Shown: piece after piece, positions 1 through 7,994 of the stretch
How positions within the stretch are numbered: position 1 is the stretch's first letter
Layout of the letters: the number at the start of each line of letters is the position of its first letter
From: Carnobacterium sp. CP1
Lineage (GTDB): Bacteria > Bacillota > Bacilli > Lactobacillales > Carnobacteriaceae
Length of the DNA: 64,000 nucleotides
Reading direction: 5' to 3'
Assembly: GCF_001483965.1 (NCBI RefSeq)
Contig: NZ_CP010796.1
Span: 310,001-374,000 of the forward strand
Notes under the pieces: generated by a model
Seen by the model: only the letters and a program-made list of their open reading frames with translations
Databases searched by the model: none
What the model was told of the DNA's origin: nothing
Program-made: the position numbers and the translations under genes

Positions 1-143
1 TGTTCTTTTTCTGAACTGATTTCACTGATAGATCCTTTAAAATCGAAACGATTATCAATTTCTTTTTTAGTCATTTGAATAGCATTTTTAACTTCTTCCA
101 CATTTGTTTCAGAAACAATATCAAAACTAGCTTCTTTTGCCAT
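1..143 (-). CDS. yajQ: YajQ family nucleotide-binding protein, N-terminal part (partial)
   Basis: Leftward gene cut by the window edge; about 47 N-terminal residues are visible. They begin [12 protein letters not shown] and continue with an NRFDFKGS stretch, the conserved opening of the YajQ (UPF0234) family. Family members are small two-domain cytosolic proteins; some bind cyclic di-GMP, but the role in Firmicutes is not settled. A strong GGAGG lies at 151-155 (complement), 7 bases before the ATG. Its 172-base divergent spacer with the YitT gene must hold both promoters. The identity rests on the N-terminus alone. Confidence 0.85.
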   Translation of the reverse strand, partial: MAKEASFDIVSETNVEEVKNAIQMTKKEIDNRFDFKGSISEISSEKE

Positions 144-315
144 TTTTTTCCCTCCGTATTCAGTTGATGGTTTAAATCTACTAATAGTGTACCATATTGG
201 GAAAAGAGGCTAAAGGAAACGATTGCAGATTAAAGCTTTTTAATGCAACCGGATTCTTCTTTATTTATGCTGAGAAGCTTGCTATTCTAAAAGAGCACGA
301 AAAAGGAGAACTGAA

Positions 316-1212
316 ATGATAAAATTAAAAACACCGAACTTTTGGCTGGAACAAGCAAAAAAAATCTTTTTCGTTTTATTTGCCTCTATTACAAATGCCA
401 TTGCTTTAAATAATTTTTTAATACCTTCCAGTATTTACGCACCTGGCGTAAATGGGATTTCGCAATTATTGGCACATTTAACAACTGAATGGTTTCACTT
501 AACGGTTGATACGGGTATTTTTATTTTACTCATCAATATCCCCATTGCTTTGTTAGGGTGGTTTAAAATCGGAAAAGATTTTACATTGTATAGTTTTCTA
601 ACCTCCCTGATGGTTTCTTTTTTCACGATTGTATTGCCTATCAGCCCGTTGACCACTGATCCTATTATGAATGCTCTATTTGGAGGCGTTATTGGCGGGG
701 CAGGAATTGGGTTTGCATTAAAATACGGTTTTTCAACAGGCGGGATAGATATCATTTCGATGGTTTTGGCAAAAACAACGGGAAGATCAGTCGGTAGCTT
801 ATTGTTAGCCATTAACTGTTTGATTGTTATAGCAGCTGGGTTTCTAAATGGATGGCAATATGCTATGTACACGCTGCTTTCTATTTATGTAATGACCAGA
901 GTGGTAGATATGGTCCATACGAGTCACCAGAAAGTTACTGCGATGATCGTGACTAATGATCCGGATGCTCTTATAAAAGCCATTCATGCAAAGCTGATAC
1001 GAGGAATAACGGTTATTCCTGCAACAGGCGGGTATACAGGAATAGACCGATCAGTATTAATGATCGTAATCAGCAATTATGAAATGTATGAATTGGAACA
1101 AGCAGTTAAGGAAGCGGATGCAGCAGCATTTGTTAACTTTATGGGAACGAATAAAGTTCTAGGCGAATTTTTAAGTTCAGATCAACAAAAAGCTAGAAGG
1201 GACAATTCATAA
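316..1212 (+). CDS. YitT family membrane protein
   Basis: Product of 298 residues. Several hydrophobic helices fill roughly residues 15-190 (for example around ITNAIALNNFLIP and LLLAINCLIVIAAGFL). A C-terminal soluble domain (about 205-290) with the GVTV/GxGGYTG-type pattern corresponds to DUF2179, the usual partner of the DUF161/YitT membrane region. Members are integral membrane proteins of unknown transport or sensing function, and Firmicutes often carry several paralogues. The start is supported by AAGGAG at 303-308. It is monocistronic, followed directly by a bidirectional terminator. Confidence 0.85.
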   Translation: MIKLKTPNFWLEQAKKIFFVLFASITNAIALNNFLIPSSIYAPGVNGISQLLAHLTTEWFHLTVDTGIFILLINIPIALLGWFKIGKDFTLYSFLTSLMVSFFTIVLPISPLTTDPIMNALFGGVIGGAGIGFALKYGFSTGGIDIISMVLAKTTGRSVGSLLLAINCLIVIAAGFLNGWQYAMYTLLSIYVMTRVVDMVHTSHQKVTAMIVTNDPDALIKAIHAKLIRGITVIPATGGYTGIDRSVLMIVISNYEMYELEQAVKEADAAAFVNFMGTNKVLGEFLSSDQQKARRDNS

Positions 1213-1221
1213 AACGAACAG

Positions 1222-1263
1222 AAAAAAGCTTTGAACGATGTTTCAAACGTTCAAAGCTTTTTT
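1222..1263. terminator. Bidirectional intrinsic terminator
   Basis: A perfect 16-bp stem (1222-1237 with 1248-1263) has an A-run on its left and a T-run on its right, so it can end both the rightward YitT transcript and the leftward phosphatase transcript. Confidence 0.85.
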
Positions 1264-1265
1264 GT

Positions 1266-2078
1266 TTAGATTAAACCAAGATAATCTTCTAGATAATGGG
1301 CTAAACCATCTTCTGCATTGGTTTTTTCAGTAATATCATTGGCAATATCTTTAAGAGCTTCGATTCCGTTTTGCATTACAACGCCATGACCAGCGTATTG
1401 AATCATCTCGTAATCGTTGTCTTCATCACCAAAAGCGACAATGTCTTGTTGCTTGATTCCATAGACGCTTGCGATCCGTTCAACGCCCATTGCTTTTTGA
1501 ACTCCAGCAGCCACAACTTCTAAACAAGGCGATTGTCCGCCCCAAGTTCTTACTTCTACTAAATCTCCGTAGCGTTGGATAATTTTATTCGTGATGAATG
1601 CTTGATTTTCTTTTGCAGTGAAGACACAGACGGAAGTAGGGTCTTCTTTTAAATTAGCAGCAGAAAGTTTTAGAGTCTCTTTTTGGCCGTTCGGGAAAAA
1701 ATCGGGATAAGGCAGATAGTTTTCATCCGCATAAACGGTGTTTTGAAGTTCGGCAGCAATTAACTGAATATCGAATTCTTTTTTCAAATCTAACATACTG
1801 AGAGCGATATCGCGATCCAATGTTTTATGGTACTGAGCAGACCATTGGGCTTCATTAGGTAAATGACATAAAGCGCCGTTAAAGTTGACCATTGGTGTAT
1901 CCATTTCGAGTTGCGTGTAATAATGTTTGCTGCTGCGGTAAGGTCTGCCTGTAGCAATCGAAATGATGTGGCCGGCTTGTTTAGCCTTTTGAAAAACGGC
2001 TTGTGTTTTTAGCGTGATGTTTGATTGAGGGTTCAGTGTGGTCCCATCTAAATCAATGGCGATTAATTTTCTGTTCAT
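1266..2078 (-). CDS. Cof-type HAD-IIB family phosphatase
   Basis: Product of 270 residues. HAD motif I is DLDGTTL near residue 8, motif II is the ATGRPY region, and the C-terminal motif IV is AFGDEDNDYEM, which carries the metal-binding aspartates. The length and the cap inserted between motifs II and III fit the Cof/YidA group, cytosolic phosphatases of sugar phosphates and similar small metabolites; the substrate cannot be read from sequence. The upstream in-frame ATG at 2090 overlaps the GGAGG, whereas the ATG at 2078 sits about 5 bases after it, so the shorter start is preferred. Confidence 0.85.
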   Translation of the reverse strand: MNRKLIAIDLDGTTLNPQSNITLKTQAVFQKAKQAGHIISIATGRPYRSSKHYYTQLEMDTPMVNFNGALCHLPNEAQWSAQYHKTLDRDIALSMLDLKKEFDIQLIAAELQNTVYADENYLPYPDFFPNGQKETLKLSAANLKEDPTSVCVFTAKENQAFITNKIIQRYGDLVEVRTWGGQSPCLEVVAAGVQKAMGVERIASVYGIKQQDIVAFGDEDNDYEMIQYAGHGVVMQNGIEALKDIANDITEKTNAEDGLAHYLEDYLGLI

Positions 2079-2108
2079 GAGGGCCTCCATTTAGCACTTT
2101 TTATTTTT

Positions 2109-2136
2109 TTGAATGACTATTTTTTTATGTTAAACT
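2109..2136 (+). promoter_or_regulatory. Putative sigma-A promoter for the esterase gene
   Basis: TTGAAT at 2109-2114 and TAAACT at 2131-2136, separated by 16 bases, in the divergent spacer before the gene at 2212. Both boxes are partial consensus matches. Confidence 0.45.
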
Positions 2137-2211
2137 AAAATAGTAAAGACTATATATTTATTTTACCATAAAGTTCGGAGCAATAGATAAATAATGAAAT
2201 GAGGAAAACAG

Positions 2212-2973
2212 ATGATCTCAATTAAATCGGTTACGGTAGCTGGATTGCCTTTGCTAGAAGTCGCACCTTTAGGAAAAGAAACAGATGAATTGCCTACAGT
2301 GGTTTTTTACCATGGCTGGACCAATCACAAAGAAAGTTCATTGGTCAATGGGTACGAACTTGCTAAAAGAGGGTTTCGCGCGCTTTTGCCAGAAGCCCAT
2401 CTTCATGGGGAACGCAGTGCTGGCGAATTATTAGAAAAAGACAGCCCCGAGTTTTGGGATGTGATTGCACACAGTTTAGCAGAATTGCCCGTATTAAAAG
2501 ATCATTATATCCAAATGGGGTTATCTGATCCAAACCGTTTTGGTGTAAGCGGACTTTCGATGGGAGGAATTACAACCTGTGCAGCTTTAACTCAATTTCC
2601 TTGGATTAAAGCCGCTGTGGTTTTAATGGGCAGTCCTTCACCCGTTTCGTTTTCAAAATGGTTGTTGTCTTCTAAATGGGTCGAAGGGATGAATGTTCCA
2701 TTCAATGAAGCTGACTATGCAAAAGAATTAGCGGCACTTCAACCGATTTCATTAGATGCTCAACCAGAAGCGATTGCTGGTCGTCCGGTTCACTTCTGGC
2801 ATGGTACAAAGGATGATTTAGTACCTTATCAACCCACTTTTGATTTTTATCAGTCCATTAAAGATCAACCTCATGCCGAGAATGTCAGTTTTACAACCAC
2901 AGTTGGAGCGGGTCATAAAGTCCCTTATTTGACGTCTGTAGAAATGGCTGAGTTCTTTTTGAAACATTTATAA
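2212..2973 (+). CDS. Alpha/beta hydrolase, YitV/YtmA-like esterase
   Basis: Product of 253 residues with an alpha/beta-hydrolase layout. The oxyanion-hole region is VVFYHGWTNHKES near residue 30, the nucleophile elbow is GLSMGG near residue 119, an acid is likely in HGTKDDLVPYQ, and a histidine lies in VGAGHKVP near the end. It most resembles the small cytosolic esterases of the B. subtilis YitV type; the natural substrate is unknown. An AGGAAA-type ribosome site precedes the ATG. It may be co-transcribed with the MIP18-like gene 86 bases downstream. Confidence 0.8.
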   Translation: MISIKSVTVAGLPLLEVAPLGKETDELPTVVFYHGWTNHKESSLVNGYELAKRGFRALLPEAHLHGERSAGELLEKDSPEFWDVIAHSLAELPVLKDHYIQMGLSDPNRFGVSGLSMGGITTCAALTQFPWIKAAVVLMGSPSPVSFSKWLLSSKWVEGMNVPFNEADYAKELAALQPISLDAQPEAIAGRPVHFWHGTKDDLVPYQPTFDFYQSIKDQPHAENVSFTTTVGAGHKVPYLTSVEMAEFFLKHL

Positions 2974-3059
2974 TTTTTTCACAATATCTCTTTGATGTTA
3001 TTTACTTTCCGTATAAGAACAAGTAAACTGAATAGTGAATACAGGAGGGGCTTAGCCAG

Positions 3060-3401
3060 ATGGAGAATAAAAATAAACTTTGGAATACAGAAAAAGCAGC
3101 TGAAATTCATGAGCGTATTAGTGCAGCTTTGGAAAAAGTTATTGACCCTGAATTGGGAATCGATATTGTTAATTTAGGACTCGTTTATCATGTTTACCTA
3201 TATGAAACAGGTCTTTGTGTGGTAGAAATGACGCTTACTACCATGGGGTGTCCGCTTGCCGATGTGATCACCAATGATATTATAGAAGCTCTAAAAGTTA
3301 TTCCTGAAGTGAGGGCTTCAGAAGTAAAACTGGTTTGGTATCCTGCTTGGGATACTTCAAAAATGAGCCGTTATGCTCGTATTGCGCTAGGAATTCGTTG
3401 A
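3060..3401 (+). CDS. MIP18/DUF59 family metal-sulfur cluster biosynthesis factor
   Basis: Product of 113 residues covering a single DUF59 (MIP18) domain. The hallmark VIDPELGIDIVNLGLVY occupies about residues 24-40, and MTLTTMGCPLAD carries the conserved cysteine near residue 63. Relatives (SufT, PaaD-like proteins, the eukaryotic CIA factor) act in iron-sulfur cluster assembly or in maturation of Fe-S enzymes. No suf operon is nearby, so the client is unknown. The AGGAGG at 3043-3048 is slightly far from the ATG. A terminator follows at once. Confidence 0.85.
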   Translation: MENKNKLWNTEKAAEIHERISAALEKVIDPELGIDIVNLGLVYHVYLYETGLCVVEMTLTTMGCPLADVITNDIIEALKVIPEVRASEVKLVWYPAWDTSKMSRYARIALGIR

Positions 3402-3406
3402 TGAAA

Positions 3407-3453
3407 AAAGAACTGTTTTGCATTCAGAAGTGAAGGCAAAACAGTTCTTTAAA
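3407..3453 (+). terminator. Intrinsic terminator after the MIP18-like gene
   Basis: A perfect 15-bp stem (3407-3421 with 3436-3450) with a 14-base loop and a short T-rich tail, immediately after the stop codon. Confidence 0.7.
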
Positions 3454-3510
3454 TTTGCCCATAAGATATAAACTGATCAACTAAGTTTCTGTACAGCTAA
3501 GCCCTCAAAA

Positions 3511-3539
3511 TTGACACTTGTTTTTCTGGTCTTTAAAGT
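3511..3539 (+). promoter_or_regulatory. Putative promoter for the pyruvyl transferase gene
   Basis: A consensus TTGACA at 3511-3516 and TAAAGT at 3534-3539 are separated by exactly 17 bases, 30 bases before the coding start. Confidence 0.6.
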
Positions 3540-3569
3540 AATAACTATACTAGAAGGATAAGAGGGGGG

Positions 3570-4763
3570 ATGAATTGTGAAGGTCTTTTGATTGGTGAAG
3601 TTTATTCTGAAAACCTCGGAGACGGCATCATTTGTGAAACGGTCGCTAGTTTGATTCGTAAAGAGTATCCCAACTGTACACTTGTGATGGGAGATATCTC
3701 AGGAAAAAAAGGGTATGAAGACAATCAAAACACGAAAAAATCGCATGCTAAACTGTTTAATTTTAACCGGCATTTTCACTCAGCAATTGAATATCCGCTT
3801 TATCTTCTGCTCAACAGCAGTAAAGGTAAAAAGACGTTTATTCAAGATATTTGTGATGATGATTATGATATTGCTGTATTTGCAGGCGGGCAGTTGCTAT
3901 TCAATCATTTTATCATTCCTATTTCAAGGTATGTCAGAGCTTTAAGTGAAAAAGGAGTGCCAGTGGTTTTTCACTCTTGCGGATTAGGAAAAATCAAAGG
4001 GCGTCAATTAAAAGAGTTGTTAAAAAAGACATTATTAAAAGAAAATGTTATCTCAGTATCTCTGAGAGATAATTTAGAAACTTTTCAAAAAGAGATTATG
4101 AGTAATGATGAAATAGAAGTTCAACAAACTTACGATACAGCATTATGGTGCAGTGAAGAGTATGGAGTCAGAAAAGAACCAAGTGAACGAATTGGGTTGG
4201 GTGTGATGCACCTAGCTGGGCGTAAAAAACAAATGATAAAGTTCTGGTTAAACGTGGTAGCGGAATTAGATAAACAGGATTTGAAATGGCAGTTGTTTTG
4301 TAACGGCGATCCAGCAGATGAAGAATTAGCGAAAGAGATCGCTTCGTCTTATAACCGCTCGCATCCCCAAGGCAAATCAGATTTAGCAGCTCCGCGTCCG
4401 ATGACAGGCGAGGATCTGGTTCGACAAATTGCTGGTTATCATTCCATTTTGTCTTTTAGATTGCACAGTCATATTGTGGCTTGTTCTCTCGGCATTCCAA
4501 GTTTAGCTGTTGGTTGGGACAAAAAAGTAAAATATTTTTTTCAAGCTATTGGACAGCCAGAACGTGTTTTTACTCATGAAGATCCTGTCTCAGAAATCGT
4601 TAAAAAGCTGGAGCAGTTAAACGGAGAAAAATACGACCTCAAAAAAATCCAGTTGCAGAAACAAGCTGTTTTGGATCAGTTGTACGATAGTATCGAAAAT
4701 GCATTAACTCATCAGGTCAGAGACTCTTTTTCCGAAAAAGAGCAAAAGAAAAGTATCTGTTGA
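3570..4763 (+). CDS. Polysaccharide pyruvyl transferase family protein, start uncertain
   Basis: Product of up to 397 residues resembling the PF04230 family (CsaB, WcaK, PssM), which add ketal pyruvate to cell-envelope glycans. Visible features are LIGEVYSENLGDGIICE at the N-terminus, FAGGQLLFNH mid-protein and SFRLHSHIVACSLGIP near residue 295. The start is odd. The ATG at 3570 directly abuts the G-rich ribosome site with no spacer. A GTG at 3577 has ideal spacing and reads MKVF, but hits TGA after four codons; one more T in the run at 3586-3589 would join it to the LIGEV of the main frame. It stands alone between terminators, with no glycan cluster beside it. Confidence 0.75.
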   Translation: MNCEGLLIGEVYSENLGDGIICETVASLIRKEYPNCTLVMGDISGKKGYEDNQNTKKSHAKLFNFNRHFHSAIEYPLYLLLNSSKGKKTFIQDICDDDYDIAVFAGGQLLFNHFIIPISRYVRALSEKGVPVVFHSCGLGKIKGRQLKELLKKTLLKENVISVSLRDNLETFQKEIMSNDEIEVQQTYDTALWCSEEYGVRKEPSERIGLGVMHLAGRKKQMIKFWLNVVAELDKQDLKWQLFCNGDPADEELAKEIASSYNRSHPQGKSDLAAPRPMTGEDLVRQIAGYHSILSFRLHSHIVACSLGIPSLAVGWDKKVKYFFQAIGQPERVFTHEDPVSEIVKKLEQLNGEKYDLKKIQLQKQAVLDQLYDSIENALTHQVRDSFSEKEQKKSIC

Positions 4764-4771
4764 AAACTATC

Positions 4772-4818
4772 CAGCATTCTTTCTCGCTAAGTTTCATGAG
4801 AAAGGGTGCTGTTTTTTT
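4772..4818 (+). terminator. Intrinsic terminator
   Basis: A stem of about 14 bp with one mismatch (4772-4785 with 4798-4811), followed by seven T residues. Confidence 0.8.
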
Positions 4819-4904
4819 GAAAAAGATAATAAAATTTGACTGGAAAATTTAAAGGGGTAAAGTAAACAGTGACCCCACTGTTTTATTAAAAATGCAGGTA
4901 TGTT

Positions 4905-4934
4905 ATTGACCAATACTGACCAAATAGATATAAT
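4905..4934 (+). promoter_or_regulatory. clpB promoter overlapped by a CtsR-type operator
   Basis: TTGACC at 4906-4911 and TATAAT at 4929-4934 with a 17-base spacer form a near-ideal sigma-A promoter. On the complement, GGTCA occurs twice with starts 10 bases apart (4907-4911 and 4917-4921), the geometry of the CtsR heptad direct repeat. The operator covers the -35 box, so CtsR repression of clpB is expected from what is known in other Firmicutes. Confidence 0.75.
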
Positions 4935-4968
4935 AAGTTCAAGAATAAAAAGAAAAAGGGAGGAATGT

Positions 4969-7593
4969 ATGTTGGATATTGAAAAATTAACTTCCACTAT
5001 GCAGCAAGCTTTAGGCGATGCACAGAAAATAGCTGTTACAAGGCGCCATCAAGAGATAGACATTTTGCATTTGTGGAAAATATTTATGACACCGGGTCAT
5101 TTTGCACGTAATTTTTATCAAAATAGCGGCGTCGACGTTACTAAATTCGAACAGCTTATTGATGAAGAACTCGATCGCTTGCCAGTTGTTGAAGGCAATA
5201 CAGTTAGTTATGGCCAAACTATGAGCCAAAATCTATTTCGTTTGTTATCTGAAGCCGATCAGTTGCGAGAATCTTTCCAAGATGACTATTTAGCAACAGA
5301 AATGGTTCTGTTAGCTTTAATGAAACTAAAAAACCATGTTTTAACAAACTACTTGGATTCACAAGGAATAAAAGAAAAACAATTAAGGACGGAAATCGAA
5401 CAATTGCGAGGAGGAGAGCGTGTGACGTCACAAAACCAAGAAGAAGGCTATCAAGCCCTAGAAAAATATGGCACAGACCTTGTGCAAGCCGTTAAAAGCG
5501 GAAAGCAAGATCCTGTCATTGGACGGGACGAAGAAATCCGCGATGTGATTCGTATCTTGTCGCGTAAAACAAAAAATAACCCTATTTTAATTGGTGAACC
5601 TGGAGTTGGTAAGACAGCCATCGTGGAAGGGCTAGCTCAACGAATCGTCCGAAAAGATGTCCCTGAAAACCTGAAAGACAAAACAATATTTTCTTTAGAT
5701 ATGGGAGCGTTGATTGCTGGAGCTAAATTTCGTGGCGAATTTGAAGAACGTTTAAAAGCTGTTTTAAAAGAAGTGAAAAAAAGCGAAGGGAAAATCATCT
5801 TGTTTATTGATGAAATCCATACTATCGTCGGCGCTGGAAAAACAGAAGGCAGCATGGATGCTGGAAACTTATTGAAACCGATGTTGGCTCGTGGTGAGTT
5901 GCATTGTATCGGTGCAACCACATTAGATGAATACCAACAATATATGGAAAAAGACAAGGCATTGGAACGCCGTTTTCAACGAGTGCAAGTCAATGAACCT
6001 TCAGTTGAAGATACCATCAGTATTTTGAGAGGATTGAAAGAACGGTTTGAAATCCACCACAGTGTGAACATCCATGATAATGCGTTGGTCGCAGCAGCTA
6101 CTCTTTCTGATCGTTATATTACTGATCGGTATTTACCAGACAAAGCCATTGATTTGGTGGATGAAGCTTGTGCAACGATTCGAGTTGAAATGAATTCAAT
6201 GCCGACTGAGTTAGATCAAGTAACACGACGGTTAATGCAGTTAGAAATTGAAGAAGCAGCTTTGAAAAAAGAAAAAGACGATGCAAGCAAACGAAGATTA
6301 GAGTTGTTGCGTGAAGAATTAGCTGATTTACGTGAAGAAACCAATTTATTAAAAATGAAATGGGAAACAGAAAAAGAAGAAGTTTCAAAATTGCGGGACA
6401 AACGTGCTGAGATTGAACAAGCTCGGCGTGAATTAGAAGATGCTGAAAGCAATTACGATTTGGAGCGAGCAGCAGTCTTGCGGCATGGACAAATACCAGC
6501 CTTGGAAAAAGAATTAAAAGAATTAGAAGCAGAACAGAATGAAGAACAATCCAGTTCTCAACGTTTAGTTCAAGAATCGGTTACTGAAAATGAAATTGCA
6601 GTTGTTGTTGGCCGGGTAACGGGAATACCAGTAACACGCTTAGTAAAAGGCGAACGCGAAAAATTGCTGCATTTAGCAGATACGTTACATGAACGGGTCA
6701 TTGGACAAGATGAGGCTGTCGAAAGTGTCACAGATGCTGTTATTCGAGCACGAGCAGGTCTTCAAGATCCTAATCGGCCGTTGGGTTCGTTCTTATTTTT
6801 AGGGCCTACTGGAGTAGGAAAGACAGAATTAGCTAAAGCTTTAGCAGAAAATTTGTTTGACTCTCAAGACCGTATGGTACGCATCGATATGAGCGAATAC
6901 ATGGAAAAACATGCCGTTTCACGTTTAGTAGGGGCTCCTCCAGGTTACGTAGGTTATGAAGAAGGCGGACAATTGACAGAAGCCATTCGGCGCAATCCGT
7001 ATAGTATTATTTTGCTGGATGAAATAGAAAAAGCTCATCCAGATGTTTTTAATATTTTATTGCAAGTGCTAGATGATGGACGGTTAACCGATGGTAAAGG
7101 CCGCATAGTTGATTTTAAAAATACGGTTTTAATTATGACGAGCAATATCGGCTCTTCTGTTTTGTTAGAAGGTACGGATGCAAATGGCCAAATCGATGAA
7201 GCTTCCAAAGAAGAAGTAATGGCTTTATTGAGTGCCCATTTTAAACCGGAATTTTTAAACCGAATCGATGACACGGTTCTCTTTGCTCCATTGACGATCG
7301 AAGTAGTGAAGAAAATTATTCTTAAATTGACGAATGATTTAGCAGAACGCTTGGAAGATCAAGAGATTGAGTTGTCCATTTCAGAAGAAGCTCAAAGATG
7401 GATCGCTGAAAATGCTTATGATCCAATCTATGGCGCACGTCCGTTAAAACGGTATTTAACAAAAGCTATTGAAACACCCTTAGCAAAAGAGATCATTGCT
7501 GGGAAAGTGTTGCCAAAATCCAAAGTGACCATTACGTTAGAACAAGACCACTTAGCTTTTGCACACCAACCGCTTGATGAAACCATTGATTAA
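4969..7593 (+). CDS. clpB: ATP-dependent disaggregase ClpB
   Basis: Product of 874 residues, normal for ClpB. The order is an N-terminal Clp repeat domain (about 1-145), the first AAA+ module with GEPGVGKT near residue 208, a coiled-coil middle domain (about 405-530, rich in E/K/L) that distinguishes ClpB from ClpA/ClpC, the second AAA+ module with GPTGVGKT near residue 612, and the C-terminal D2-small domain. It rescues aggregated proteins with the DnaK system in the cytosol. The ATG at 4969 lies 5 bases after GGGAGG; a longer in-frame opening from 4900 overlaps the promoter and is rejected. Monocistronic. Confidence 0.97.
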   Translation: MLDIEKLTSTMQQALGDAQKIAVTRRHQEIDILHLWKIFMTPGHFARNFYQNSGVDVTKFEQLIDEELDRLPVVEGNTVSYGQTMSQNLFRLLSEADQLRESFQDDYLATEMVLLALMKLKNHVLTNYLDSQGIKEKQLRTEIEQLRGGERVTSQNQEEGYQALEKYGTDLVQAVKSGKQDPVIGRDEEIRDVIRILSRKTKNNPILIGEPGVGKTAIVEGLAQRIVRKDVPENLKDKTIFSLDMGALIAGAKFRGEFEERLKAVLKEVKKSEGKIILFIDEIHTIVGAGKTEGSMDAGNLLKPMLARGELHCIGATTLDEYQQYMEKDKALERRFQRVQVNEPSVEDTISILRGLKERFEIHHSVNIHDNALVAAATLSDRYITDRYLPDKAIDLVDEACATIRVEMNSMPTELDQVTRRLMQLEIEEAALKKEKDDASKRRLELLREELADLREETNLLKMKWETEKEEVSKLRDKRAEIEQARRELEDAESNYDLERAAVLRHGQIPALEKELKELEAEQNEEQSSSQRLVQESVTENEIAVVVGRVTGIPVTRLVKGEREKLLHLADTLHERVIGQDEAVESVTDAVIRARAGLQDPNRPLGSFLFLGPTGVGKTELAKALAENLFDSQDRMVRIDMSEYMEKHAVSRLVGAPPGYVGYEEGGQLTEAIRRNPYSIILLDEIEKAHPDVFNILLQVLDDGRLTDGKGRIVDFKNTVLIMTSNIGSSVLLEGTDANGQIDEASKEEVMALLSAHFKPEFLNRIDDTVLFAPLTIEVVKKIILKLTNDLAERLEDQEIELSISEEAQRWIAENAYDPIYGARPLKRYLTKAIETPLAKEIIAGKVLPKSKVTITLEQDHLAFAHQPLDETID

Positions 7594-7610
7594 AATTAAA
7601 AAATAAAAAC

Positions 7611-7645
7611 AAAAAAAGCATCCGCAATTCAGGATGCTTTTTTTT
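7611..7645. terminator. Bidirectional terminator between clpB and the small membrane gene
   Basis: A 13-bp stem (7611-7623 with 7632-7644) with an 8-base loop and A/T runs on both flanks serves two converging genes. Confidence 0.85.
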
Positions 7646-7652
7646 CTTACGG

Positions 7653-7844
7653 CTATTCGTGAGCCGAAGTTGTGTGAACGGTTTTTGGAATAGCTTGGCC
7701 GATCAGCATGATCAAAATCGCTGAAACAAGTCCAATTAATGTAGCTGTCATAAAATCATATGAACCACCAGTTAACGAACTTCCAATGTAATTTACTGCT
7801 TGTCCGATGCAAAATCCCCAAAACAAAGTAATAATATATTTCAT
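7653..7844 (-). CDS. YjzD-like DUF2929 small membrane protein
   Basis: Product of 63 residues with two predicted membrane helices (about 3-22 and 35-55) around a GSSLTGGS turn. The pattern resembles the DUF2929/YjzD family of small Firmicute membrane proteins; function unknown. The ATG at 7844 follows GAAGGGG; an upstream in-frame ATG at 7868 lies before the ribosome site and is rejected. The short polar tail (TVHTTSAHE) has two histidines but no recognised metal motif. Confidence 0.65.
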   Translation of the reverse strand: MKYIITLFWGFCIGQAVNYIGSSLTGGSYDFMTATLIGLVSAILIMLIGQAIPKTVHTTSAHE

Positions 7845-7994
7845 TTTTAAACACCCCTTCTTCCACATGTTAATTTTATCACTTAAAAAAAGATTGTAAA
7901 GCTTTAACCTTGGTTTTTCTCATTTAAAGAGTTTGCGAAACGTTCTACAGTAAGGGTATAATAGAAACGATGGAACCAGAATGGAGTGACGAAA

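Noticed and set aside
2992-3177. 61-residue frame before and inside the MIP18-like gene
   Set aside because: No ribosome site; it overlaps the well-supported DUF59 gene in another frame.
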